64,000 nucleotides of DNA from Paraburkholderia sabiae (GTDB lineage Bacteria; Pseudomonadota; Gammaproteobacteria; Burkholderiales; Burkholderiaceae), in the NCBI RefSeq assembly GCF_030412785.1, contig NZ_CP125295.1, forward strand, positions 2,046,001 to 2,110,000. Direction: 5' to 3'. Shown here piece by piece: positions 38,529 through 46,602 of the stretch. Below the pieces are notes generated by a model, which saw nothing but the letters and a program-made list of their open reading frames with translations, did no database searches and was not told the DNA's origin. The position numbers and the translations under genes were made by a program. Position 1 is the first letter of the stretch, and each line of letters opens with the position of its first letter.

Positions 38529-39050
38529 ATGTTGCAGGACGATCAATTGACGGCAGCGCGGCAGTCCGGTTTCGACACGCTATGCGGAATGCTGAATCTG
38601 ACGATGAACAGCATGGAAAGGATCGTGTCGCTGAACCTCGAACTGTCGAAGTCGACCTTCGACACGCTGCAGCAGCACACGCTCGACGCATGCGTGAAAA
38701 AGGAGCCGCAGCAGCTGGTCGATCTAGGCCGCGATCTGAACGAGCAGGTCGTGAAGGGTGCGCAGAACTACAACAGCGCATTGATGGAACTGATGGCTGC
38801 ACTTCAGTCGCAATTCACGGCGGCGCTGCAAAACCAGAGCGAAATGCCAGGCGGCGCGTTCCAGTCGATGGCCGGGAATTTCTTCCGCTTCCCGCTGCCG
38901 ATGCAGTTGGCGGGCATGCCTTCAGACGCCACGCTCGGCTCGTTGCAGGAACGCGTGAGGGCAACGGGCGACGAGTCCGTCGATGCAGCCGCGTCGAAAT
39001 CCGTGCGACGTGCGCTCGACGTGATGCCCACGCCCAAGCGCTCATCGTGA
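38529..39050 (+). CDS. Phasin family protein
   Basis: The 173-aa protein matches the phasin_2 type found in Burkholderiaceae: helical, no Cys-rich or membrane parts beyond the first helix, with sequences like LTMNSMERIVSLNLELSKSTFDT and LVDLGRDLNEQVVKGAQNYNSALMELMAA. It should coat PHB granules and control their size. ATG 38529 follows GGAGAG. The kinase just upstream and the PHB esterase unit at 1.0-2.7 kb fit a PHB-storing organism. Confidence 0.88.
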   Translation: MLQDDQLTAARQSGFDTLCGMLNLTMNSMERIVSLNLELSKSTFDTLQQHTLDACVKKEPQQLVDLGRDLNEQVVKGAQNYNSALMELMAALQSQFTAALQNQSEMPGGAFQSMAGNFFRFPLPMQLAGMPSDATLGSLQERVRATGDESVDAAASKSVRRALDVMPTPKRSS

Positions 39051-39096
39051 CATCCTGACGGCGCACCGCGCGGAATAACGCTTGCTGTCTCCTCTG

Positions 39097-39118
39097 GAAG
39101 GAAATCCGAAGGAAATCC
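39097..39118 (+). repeat. Tandem 11-bp direct repeat in the MFS gene leader
   Basis: Two perfect head-to-tail copies of GAAGGAAATCC, ending 12 bases before the MFS start codon. Each copy contains a ribosome-site-like AAGGA; the true site may be CGGAGA just after. Confidence 0.7.
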
Positions 39119-39130
39119 ACGGAGACACGC

Positions 39131-40342
39131 ATGCATCCGCCTTCGCGCCAGCGCGCGCGGCTCGGCGGGCGCGCATCGCTCGTCACGTCGGCGCTCGTGC
39201 TTGGCGTGCTGTACGCGGGCAGCCCGCTCGTTACGCCGCTCTATCCGCTTTATCAGCGCGCATTCGGCCTGTCCGAACTCACGGTCACGCTGATCTATGC
39301 CGCGTACGTGATCGGCAATCTTGGCGCGCTGTTCGCGTTCGGCCGCGCGTCCGACCGGGCGGGGCGCCGCTTCGTGAGTCTTTTCGTGCTGGCCGTGGCG
39401 ATCGTCAGCACGCTGCTGTTTCTGTTCGCCACGCATCCTGCATGGCTGTATGTCGCGCGCGCGGCGAGCGGTCTCGCGATCGGCGTCGGCGCGGCGACGG
39501 CGACGGCATGGATCGCCGAGCTGCATCCCTCGAACGACAAGGCCGCGCCCAGCCGACTCGCCGCAGCCGTCAATCTTGTTGGCCTCGCAGCGGGCGCATT
39601 GGTGGCGGGTCTGCTGGCGCAGTTCGCGCCGTGGCCGTTGCGGACCGTGTTCGTCGTCTACGGGCTCGTTATCGTCGGCACGGCGGCGCTGACGGTGTTC
39701 GCGCGTGAAACCGTCGATCAACCGAAACATCGACTCGCCGATCTGTCGATCGAGCCGCGTATCGGCGTGCCGTCGCGCCTCTGGTTTCCCTTCATCGCGC
39801 CCGCTGTCACCGCGTTCGCGACCTTCGCGCTGCTCGGCTTCTATGCAGCGCTGCTGCCCAATCTGCTCGCTAACAGCATGCATCAGCACAGTCCCGCGCT
39901 GAGCGGGGCCGTCGTCGCCGAACTGTTTGCGGTGAGCACGGTGACGGTGCTCGTCACAGGTGCACTTGCTGCGCGCGCCGCGATGTCCACGGGACTCTGG
40001 CTGTTGCCGCCGAGTCTCGCACTGCTGCTGTGGGCGCAGATCGATCAATCGATGACATGGCTCGTCGCGGCCACGGCGTTGTGCGGCATCGCAACGGCGC
40101 TCGGCTTTCGCGGCAGCCTGCAAGAGGTCAACGGAATGGCACCCGCCGGACAGCGCGCCGAACTGCTGTCGGCGTATCTGCTGTGCTGCTACACGGGCAA
40201 CTCGCTTCCCGCCGTCGGCGTGGCGCTGCTGTCGCGCAGTGTCGGTCATCTTTGGGCCAACGTGACGTTCGCGGCGGTGTCCGTCGTGCTCGCGCTGATC
40301 GCGCTTACGGTCAGCGGCCGGCATATGCAGCGCGCGGCTTGA
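39131..40342 (+). CDS. MFS transporter, 12-helix type
   Basis: The 403-aa protein has 12 predicted helices and the MFS motif A-like loop GRASDRAGRRFV between TM2 and TM3. Residues 22-45 (VLGVLYAGSPLVTPLYPLYQRAF) resemble drug:H+ antiporter-1 and unknown-solute members. No close relative with known substrate can be named. It stands alone between the phasin and the TPP enzyme genes. The C-terminus ends in a short basic tail. Confidence 0.88.
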   Translation: MHPPSRQRARLGGRASLVTSALVLGVLYAGSPLVTPLYPLYQRAFGLSELTVTLIYAAYVIGNLGALFAFGRASDRAGRRFVSLFVLAVAIVSTLLFLFATHPAWLYVARAASGLAIGVGAATATAWIAELHPSNDKAAPSRLAAAVNLVGLAAGALVAGLLAQFAPWPLRTVFVVYGLVIVGTAALTVFARETVDQPKHRLADLSIEPRIGVPSRLWFPFIAPAVTAFATFALLGFYAALLPNLLANSMHQHSPALSGAVVAELFAVSTVTVLVTGALAARAAMSTGLWLLPPSLALLLWAQIDQSMTWLVAATALCGIATALGFRGSLQEVNGMAPAGQRAELLSAYLLCCYTGNSLPAVGVALLSRSVGHLWANVTFAAVSVVLALIALTVSGRHMQRAA

Positions 40343-40481
40343 GTTCGAGCAACAAGCGCGAGCACGCTCACACATTGCATTCGTCCTTAACTTTCGGCCG
40401 TAAGGCCGCGGCGCGACGCTTGCTGAACCCTTTGCCAACGACCGACCGCATTGCACGACTTCTCAAGCAAAGGGGCTACTC

Positions 40482-42275
40482 ATGGCAAAGACAGTGGGCG
40501 ACTTCATCGTCGACAGGCTGCATCACTGGGGCGTCAAACGGATGTACGGCTATCCCGGCGACGGCATCAACGGCGTGTTCGGCGCGCTGCAGCGCGCGGA
40601 AGGCAAGATCGAATTCGTGCAGGCGCGGCATGAGGAAATGGCGGCGTTCATGGCGAGCGCGCACGCGAAGTTCACGGGCGAACTCGGCGTGTGCATCGCG
40701 ACCTCAGGGCCGGGCGCGTCGCATCTGATCACGGGGCTATACGACGCGAGAATGGATCACATGCCCGTGCTGGCGATCGTCGGCCAGCAGGCGCGCGCGG
40801 CGCTCGGCGCGCATTATCAGCAGGAACTCGATCTCGCCGCGATGTTCAAGGACGTCGCGGGCGCGTTTGCGCAGCAGGCGAGCGTGCCCGCGCAGGTACG
40901 CCATCTCGTCGATCGCGCGATACGCATTGCACTGTCCGAGCGGCGCGTAACGGCGCTGATCCTGCCGAACGATCTGCAAGACCTCGAATACGAACCGCCG
41001 TCGCGCAAGCATGGCACCGCGCATTCGGGCGTCGGCTATTCGCGGCCGGTCGTCGTGCCCGCACAGGACGATCTGCAACGCGCCGCCGACGTGCTCAACG
41101 CCGGACACAAGGTCGCGATTCTCGTTGGCGCAGGCGCATTGAACGCGACGGACGAAGTGATCGCCGTAGCGAACCGCCTCGGCGCGGGCGTGGCGAAAGC
41201 GCTGCTCGGCAAGGCTGTGTTGCCCGACGATCTGCCGTGGGTAACGGGCTCGATCGGTCTGCTCGGCACGAAGCCGAGTTACGAATTGATGACGTCGTGC
41301 GACACGCTGCTGATGATCGGCTCGGGCTTCCCCTATTCGGAGTTCTTGCCGAAAGAAGGCGACGCACGCGGCGTGCAGATCGACATCAAGGCCGACATGC
41401 TGAGTCTGCGTTATCCGATGGAAGTGAATCTCGTCGGCGATAGCGCGGCGACCTTGCGCGCGCTGCTGCCGCTGCTGCATGAGAAGGAAAGTCAAACGTG
41501 GCGCTCGCGGATCGAACGCTGGACTTCGCGCTGGTGGGAAACGCTCGACGAGCGCGCGCATCAGCCCTCGACCAATGGCGTGAATCCGCAGCGCGCATTC
41601 ACCGAACTGTCGCCGCGTTTGCCCGACAACGTAATCCTCACGAGCGATTCCGGCTCGTGCGCGAACTGGTTTGCGCGCGACCTGAAAATCCGGCGCGGCA
41701 TGATGGCGTCGCTGTCGGGCGGACTGGCATCGATGGGTGCCGCCGTCCCGTATGCGATCGCCGCGAAGTTCGCGCATCCTGGCCGTCCCGTGATCGCGAT
41801 GGTCGGCGACGGCGCGATGCAGATGAACAACATGGCCGAGCTGATTACCGTCTCGAAGTACTGGAAACAATGGGCTGATCCGCGCTGGATCTGCATGGTG
41901 CTCAACAACGAAGACCTGAACCAGGTGACGTGGGAACAGCGCGTGATGGAAGGCGATCCGAAGTTCGACGCATCGCAGAAGGTGCCGAACGTGCCGTATC
42001 ACCGTTTCGCCGAAATGCTCGGACTGACGGGTATTTATGTCGACGATGCCGAACAGCTTGCCGATGCGTGGGAAACGGCGTTGGCGGCAAAGCGTCCCGT
42101 CGTGCTCGAAGTGAAATCCGATCCGGAAGTGCCGCCGCTGCCGCCGCATGTGACGCTCGCGCAGGCGCGCGCGTTCGCCCGAACGTTGATGGAAGGCGAT
42201 CCGAAGGAGGGCAGCGTGATCGCGAATACGGCGCGACAGGTGCTCGGTTCCGTGATTCCTGGCGGCAAGGATTAA
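40482..42275 (+). CDS. TPP-dependent enzyme, pyruvate-oxidase/acetolactate-synthase family
   Basis: The 597-aa protein has the three-domain layout of the POX/ALS family: N-terminal TPP domain with the catalytic Glu in VQARHEEMAAFMASAHA, a central FAD-type domain, and a C-terminal TPP-binding motif GDGAMQMNNMAELITV followed by NNEDLNQV. The overall sequence resembles pyruvate dehydrogenase (quinone)/pyruvate oxidase more than acetolactate synthase. Such enzymes turn pyruvate into acetate or acetyl phosphate. ATG 40482 follows AAGGGG. The cytochrome oxidase operon starts 172 bases later on the same strand, which would fit electron delivery to the respiratory chain. Confidence 0.88.
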   Translation: MAKTVGDFIVDRLHHWGVKRMYGYPGDGINGVFGALQRAEGKIEFVQARHEEMAAFMASAHAKFTGELGVCIATSGPGASHLITGLYDARMDHMPVLAIVGQQARAALGAHYQQELDLAAMFKDVAGAFAQQASVPAQVRHLVDRAIRIALSERRVTALILPNDLQDLEYEPPSRKHGTAHSGVGYSRPVVVPAQDDLQRAADVLNAGHKVAILVGAGALNATDEVIAVANRLGAGVAKALLGKAVLPDDLPWVTGSIGLLGTKPSYELMTSCDTLLMIGSGFPYSEFLPKEGDARGVQIDIKADMLSLRYPMEVNLVGDSAATLRALLPLLHEKESQTWRSRIERWTSRWWETLDERAHQPSTNGVNPQRAFTELSPRLPDNVILTSDSGSCANWFARDLKIRRGMMASLSGGLASMGAAVPYAIAAKFAHPGRPVIAMVGDGAMQMNNMAELITVSKYWKQWADPRWICMVLNNEDLNQVTWEQRVMEGDPKFDASQKVPNVPYHRFAEMLGLTGIYVDDAEQLADAWETALAAKRPVVLEVKSDPEVPPLPPHVTLAQARAFARTLMEGDPKEGSVIANTARQVLGSVIPGGKD

Positions 42276-42291
42276 AGCATCGTGTGATGCC

Positions 42292-42320
42292 ATGTAAATG
42301 GCGCATGTTGTGATGTAAAT
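42292..42320 (+). repeat. Two ATGTAAAT boxes, 21 bp apart
   Basis: ATGTAAAT occurs at 42292-42299 and 42313-42320, in phase with two helix turns, upstream of the oxidase operon. It may be a regulator site; the box is short and AT-rich, so chance is possible. Confidence 0.3.
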
Positions 42321-42447
42321 CGTACGAGAGCCTGTCGATCACGTGACACGAAGCGTTCGTCCCGACCGTGCCCGTTTCTTGCTGGGAGCATGGCGGGCGC
42401 GTCGCGTGTGGCGATAAGCGGGCATCGAACTGGGGGAGTGCAAGCGG

Positions 42448-43524
42448 ATGCATGGGAGGCCGGAAAGCGCGGATCGCGGTGGCGTAGCAAGTAGAGCCGT
42501 AGGCTCGATGGCCGATTCCGCCGTTTCTATCGCGTTGGCGGCCGGGCTGATGGCTGCGCATCGCGAAGCGTTCGGCGCGCCCCTCGATTACTTTCTTCAC
42601 GCAGGCGGCCCGGCCGCCGAGCCGTCGATGCATCTCGGCTGGGCGCTCACCGCGCTGTCGATGTCGGTGGTTGTGATCATCGCGCTGTTGCTGGTGATCG
42701 CGATTGCGCGCCGCCGTCGCGTGCCAGCGGACGCGCGCCTTGCGCAAGGCGAAACTACCGCGCTGCGCTGGATTTATGCGGGCACGGGCATTTCGTCGGT
42801 CGCTTTGATCGCGGCGCTCGCCTATACGCTCGTCACGCTCGATTCCGTCGCCGCGCCGTCACGCGACCCCGCGCTAACGCTCACCGTGACGGCCTACGAC
42901 TGGTGGTGGAAAGTCGAATACGGCGCGGCGGGCGATGCGCCCGCGTTCGTGACTGCGAATGAGATTCACATTCCCGTGGGCGAGCCAGTGAAGATCGTGT
43001 TGCAGAGTGCAGACGTAATTCACGCGTTCTGGGTGCCGCAACTCGCAGGCAAGACGCAGACGATTCCCGGCCAGACCAACGAACAATGGATTCAGGCCGA
43101 CGCGCCCGGCGTGTATCGCGGGCAATGCTCGCAGTTTTGCGGCGCGCAGCACGCGCACATGGCGTTCGAAGTCGTCGCGCAAGACCGCGCGGGTTTCGAC
43201 GCATGGCGCCGCGCGCAAGCGCAACCGGCCACGCGCGTCGCCGCCGATGCGCTTGCGGCGCACGGCGAGCAGCTTTTTCACGCGCGCTGCGCCGGTTGTC
43301 ATGCAGTACGTGGCACCGACGCGAACGGCGCACAGGCCCCCGATCTCACGCATCTGAATTCGCGCGGACTGATCGCAGCCGGCGCGTTGACCAACACGCC
43401 CGAGCATCAGCTCGACTGGATTCGCCACGCGCAGCGGATCAAGCCGGATTCGCTGATGCCCAGCATCGTGCTGACATCGAGCGAGGCAAGCGCGTTGTCC
43501 GCGTATCTCGCGACCTTGCATTGA
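42448..43524 (+). CDS. Cytochrome c oxidase subunit II with fused cytochrome c domain
   Basis: The 358-aa protein has two membrane helices (about 66-88 and 112-131), a cupredoxin domain with the CuA site (His192, Cys227, Cys231, His235, Met238 in CSQFCGAQHAHM) and a C-terminal cytochrome c domain with CAGCH at 281-285. This is the caa3-type design, in which the haem c hands electrons to CuA. The Glu normally in CSExC, which also binds Mg2+, is Gln229. GGGGGAG lies 9 bases before ATG 42448. It is the first gene of the oxidase operon. Confidence 0.92.
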   Translation: MHGRPESADRGGVASRAVGSMADSAVSIALAAGLMAAHREAFGAPLDYFLHAGGPAAEPSMHLGWALTALSMSVVVIIALLLVIAIARRRRVPADARLAQGETTALRWIYAGTGISSVALIAALAYTLVTLDSVAAPSRDPALTLTVTAYDWWWKVEYGAAGDAPAFVTANEIHIPVGEPVKIVLQSADVIHAFWVPQLAGKTQTIPGQTNEQWIQADAPGVYRGQCSQFCGAQHAHMAFEVVAQDRAGFDAWRRAQAQPATRVAADALAAHGEQLFHARCAGCHAVRGTDANGAQAPDLTHLNSRGLIAAGALTNTPEHQLDWIRHAQRIKPDSLMPSIVLTSSEASALSAYLATLH

Positions 43525-43534
43525 CAGGACACGT

Positions 43535-45538
43535 ATGGCCGACACGACGTCCTCTTCTTCGACCACCACGCGGCAGCCGCTCGAGCGCCTCATGCCGCGC
43601 GGCGTGGTTGCGCGCGGCAGCGCCGCCGAAGCGCACCTGCGCGAACTGTGGGAAACGCCGCCGGGCTGGCGCGGCTGGCTCTCGACCGTCGATCACAAGC
43701 GCATCGGCATCCGTTATCTCGTCACCGCGTTCATCTTCCTGATTCTGGGCGGCGTCGAGGCGCTGATCATGCGCGTGCAGCTCGCGCAACCGAACGGCAC
43801 CGTGCTCACGCCGGAGCAATACAACCAGCTCTTCACGATGCACGGCGTGACGATGATCTTTCTGTACGCGCTGCCCGTGCTGTCGGGTTTCTCGAACTAC
43901 CTGTGGCCGCTGATACTCGGCGCACGCGACATGGCGTTTCCGCGCCTCAACGCGTTCTCGTACTGGATCTTCCTGTTCGCCGCGATCTTTCTCTATGCGA
44001 GCTTTCCGCTCGGTCAGGCGCCGGATGCGGGCTGGTTCAACTACGTGCCGCTGTCGGGACTCGAATACAACACCGGACCGAATATCGACGTGTACGCGCT
44101 CGGCATGGTGCTGCTCGGCATTTCGACGACAGTCGGTGCGGTGAATTTCGTCGTCACGCTGCTGCGCATGCGTGCGTCGGGCATGTCGCTCGATCGTATT
44201 CCTGTGCTGGTGTGGGGCACGATGACGGCGTCGTGCGGCAACCTCGTCGCGGTGCCGTCCGTGAGCCTCGCGTTTCTGATGCTGTGGATGGACCGGCGCA
44301 TCGGGACGCATTTCTTCGACGTGTTGAACGGCGGACGCGCGCTGCTGTGGCAGCACCTGTTCTGGGTTTTCGCGCATCCGTGGGTGTATGTGGTCGTGCT
44401 ACCGGCGATGGGCATCGTCTCCGATGCGTTGCCCGTGTTTTGCCGCCGTCCCCTGGTCGGTTACGGGCCCGTAGCGTTATCGACGATCGCGACGATGCTG
44501 ATCGGCTTCGTCGTGTGGATCCACCATATGTTCGCGACGGGCATTCCCGCGCTCGCGCTGTCGCTGTTCGGCGCGGCGAGCATGGCGATCGCGGTGCCGA
44601 GCGCAATCGCCACCTTCGCGTGGATCGCGACGATCTGGACGGGACGTCCCGTGTTTCGCGTGCCGTTCTATTACTTCGCGGGCTTCGTACTGCTGTTCGT
44701 GATCGGCGGCGTGTCGGGCGTGATGACGGCCGCCGTGCCGTTCGACTGGCAACTCACCGACACGTATTTCGTCGTCGCGCATCTGCATTACGTGCTGCTG
44801 GGCATCAACGTGTTTCCGGTGATCGGCGGCGTGTACTTCTGGTTTCCGAAGTTCACGGGCCGCATGATGAGCGAGCGCATCGGCAAGCTCGCGTTCTGGG
44901 TCATGTTCATCGGCTTCAACGTCGCGTTCTTTCCGATGCACATCGCGGGGCTGCTCGGCATGCCGCGCCGCATCTACACGTATGCGCCGGAAATGGGCTG
45001 GAGCACGGTGAATCTCGTGACGTCGGTGGGTTCGTTCGTGCTCGCGCTCGGCATCCTGATCTTTCTGTGCGACCTGCTCTATAGCTTGCGGCGCGGCGCG
45101 CCAGCGGGCGACAACCCGTGGGATGCGGGGACGCTCGAATGGTCGACGACATCGCCGCCGCCACCGTACAACTTTGCCGTCGCGCCGACGGTGGCGAGCC
45201 GTCATCCGTTGTGGGAAGGACGCATGGAAGAGGAGGACGAGGACGGCATGCGTTCGTCGCTGAAAGAAGGCTTCATTCTCGATCAGGGACGCGAGGCGCT
45301 CGGCACGACGGCGCTCGAAGCGCGGCCCGATGTGATCCTCAAGATGCCGGAAGATTCGTACACGCCGTTCGTGTTGAGCGTGTTCGCGACGCTCTTCTTC
45401 GCGGCGCTTGCCTTGCTCGCGTGGTGGTTCGCGGCGGCGATGCTGATCGGCTGCGCAGCGTCGCTCGTCGTGTGGCTGTGGCCGGAACGCAGCCTGATCC
45501 AGCGCGAGCCGCAGCGCGTGCAGGACGCGGGGAACTGA
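43535..45538 (+). CDS. Cytochrome c oxidase subunit I, with altered proton-channel residues
   Basis: The 667-aa subunit I binds haem a, haem a3 and CuB: His103, His281 with Tyr285, His330/His331, and His416/His418 are all present, so it should be able to reduce oxygen. Two usual features are missing. The Glu of the HPEVY motif is Trp283 (HPWVY), and the Lys of the K channel (IPTGVK) is Ala359 (VPSAIA). The entry Asp132 is kept, but the following Asn pair is Asn-Ala. An extra C-terminal part (about 565-667) brings two more helices. It starts 11 bases after the subunit II stop. Confidence 0.93.
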   Translation: MADTTSSSSTTTRQPLERLMPRGVVARGSAAEAHLRELWETPPGWRGWLSTVDHKRIGIRYLVTAFIFLILGGVEALIMRVQLAQPNGTVLTPEQYNQLFTMHGVTMIFLYALPVLSGFSNYLWPLILGARDMAFPRLNAFSYWIFLFAAIFLYASFPLGQAPDAGWFNYVPLSGLEYNTGPNIDVYALGMVLLGISTTVGAVNFVVTLLRMRASGMSLDRIPVLVWGTMTASCGNLVAVPSVSLAFLMLWMDRRIGTHFFDVLNGGRALLWQHLFWVFAHPWVYVVVLPAMGIVSDALPVFCRRPLVGYGPVALSTIATMLIGFVVWIHHMFATGIPALALSLFGAASMAIAVPSAIATFAWIATIWTGRPVFRVPFYYFAGFVLLFVIGGVSGVMTAAVPFDWQLTDTYFVVAHLHYVLLGINVFPVIGGVYFWFPKFTGRMMSERIGKLAFWVMFIGFNVAFFPMHIAGLLGMPRRIYTYAPEMGWSTVNLVTSVGSFVLALGILIFLCDLLYSLRRGAPAGDNPWDAGTLEWSTTSPPPPYNFAVAPTVASRHPLWEGRMEEEDEDGMRSSLKEGFILDQGREALGTTALEARPDVILKMPEDSYTPFVLSVFATLFFAALALLAWWFAAAMLIGCAASLVVWLWPERSLIQREPQRVQDAGN

Positions 45539-45539
45539 C

Positions 45540-46166
45540 ATGAGCGAGACCTTGCACGACAACACCTACGACAGCCCCGTGCGGTTGCCCGTCGGCAGCG
45601 CGGGCGAGCGCTCGGGCGGCTGGTTCGGATGTCTCGCGCTGATCGTCACGGAAGGCTCGCTGTTCGGCTATCTGATCTTTTCGTATCTGTATCTCGCGTC
45701 GCAAAGCGGAAGCATGTGGCCGCCCGAAGGTCTGCCGAAGCTCGGGCTCGGACTCGCGAACACGGCGATCCTGCTGTCGAGCAGCGTGTTCGTGTGGCTA
45801 TGCGAGCGCTTCGTGAAGCGGCGGCGGCTGCATTGGGCGGTGGCGTCGATGAGCGTGGCGCTCACGCTCGGCGTGATCTTCGTCGGCATTCAGCTGAAGG
45901 AGTGGGGCAATCATCCGTATGGTTTGACCGCGCATCTGTACGGCTCGCTGTACTTCACGATTACGGGCTTTCACCTCGCGCACGTGGCCGTCGGGCTGGT
46001 GGTGCTGTCGTTGCTGCTGCTGTGGACGGCGCTCGGTTTCTTCGACGACAAACGCTGCCTCGCGCTGACGATCGGCGGGCTGTACTGGCACTTCGTCGAT
46101 CTCGTGTGGCTCTTCATCTTCACGACGATCTATCTGTCGCCGTATGTGTTGAGGGCGCGTACATGA
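45540..46166 (+). CDS. Cytochrome c oxidase subunit III
   Basis: The 208-aa protein has five helices typical of short bacterial subunit III, with conserved SLFGYLIFSYLYLA, HLYGSLYFTITGFHLAHVAVG and GGLYWHFVDLVWLFIF. It stabilises subunit I and may help deliver oxygen. It starts one base after the subunit I stop and overlaps the next gene by 4 bases. Confidence 0.92.
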   Translation: MSETLHDNTYDSPVRLPVGSAGERSGGWFGCLALIVTEGSLFGYLIFSYLYLASQSGSMWPPEGLPKLGLGLANTAILLSSSVFVWLCERFVKRRRLHWAVASMSVALTLGVIFVGIQLKEWGNHPYGLTAHLYGSLYFTITGFHLAHVAVGLVVLSLLLLWTALGFFDDKRCLALTIGGLYWHFVDLVWLFIFTTIYLSPYVLRART

Positions 46167-46597
46167 GCGATCATTCGACGCACACGCTGAACGCAGACCT
46201 CGCACGCTTCCATTCGTGGCGCTTGCTGGTCGCCACGCTCGCGACGCCGCTTGCCTGGTTCGCGCAGATGTTGATCGGCGAAGTGCTCACGGCGCAGGCG
46301 TGTTCGCTGTCCGATGTGCGCCATCCCGCCGCGCCGCCGCCGTGGGTAATTCCGGCAATGATGGCGCTGAGCGTCGCGTGCTTCGTGCTCGGCGTGGTGG
46401 GCGTCGTGGTCGCATGGCGAACGATGATCTTCACGCGCTCGCGACGCGCGCAGGCGCTCGGCGAGCGGGCCCGCAGAGTCACGGAACTCGAATGGTTCCT
46501 CGCGCGAGTGAGCATGCTGTCGAGCGCGATGTTCATGTTCGGACTGGTGTCGACGGACCTTGCCGTGCTCGTCGTGTCGCCTTGCGGACGCTGGTGA
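46163..46597 (+). CDS. Membrane protein in the oxidase operon, 144 aa
   Basis: Three or so hydrophobic segments (LLVATLATPLAWFAQMLIG, VIPAMMALSVACFVLGVVGVVVAW, SMLSSAMFMFGLVSTDLAVLVV) with a short N-terminal soluble part. No family is recognised with certainty. The ATGA overlap with subunit III and the tight link to the cytochrome gene (about 5 bases) argue for a role in this oxidase, such as an assembly factor or small subunit. Function is inference from position. Confidence 0.75.
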   Translation: MSDHSTHTLNADLARFHSWRLLVATLATPLAWFAQMLIGEVLTAQACSLSDVRHPAAPPPWVIPAMMALSVACFVLGVVGVVVAWRTMIFTRSRRAQALGERARRVTELEWFLARVSMLSSAMFMFGLVSTDLAVLVVSPCGRW

Positions 46598-46602
46598 CGA
46601 CG

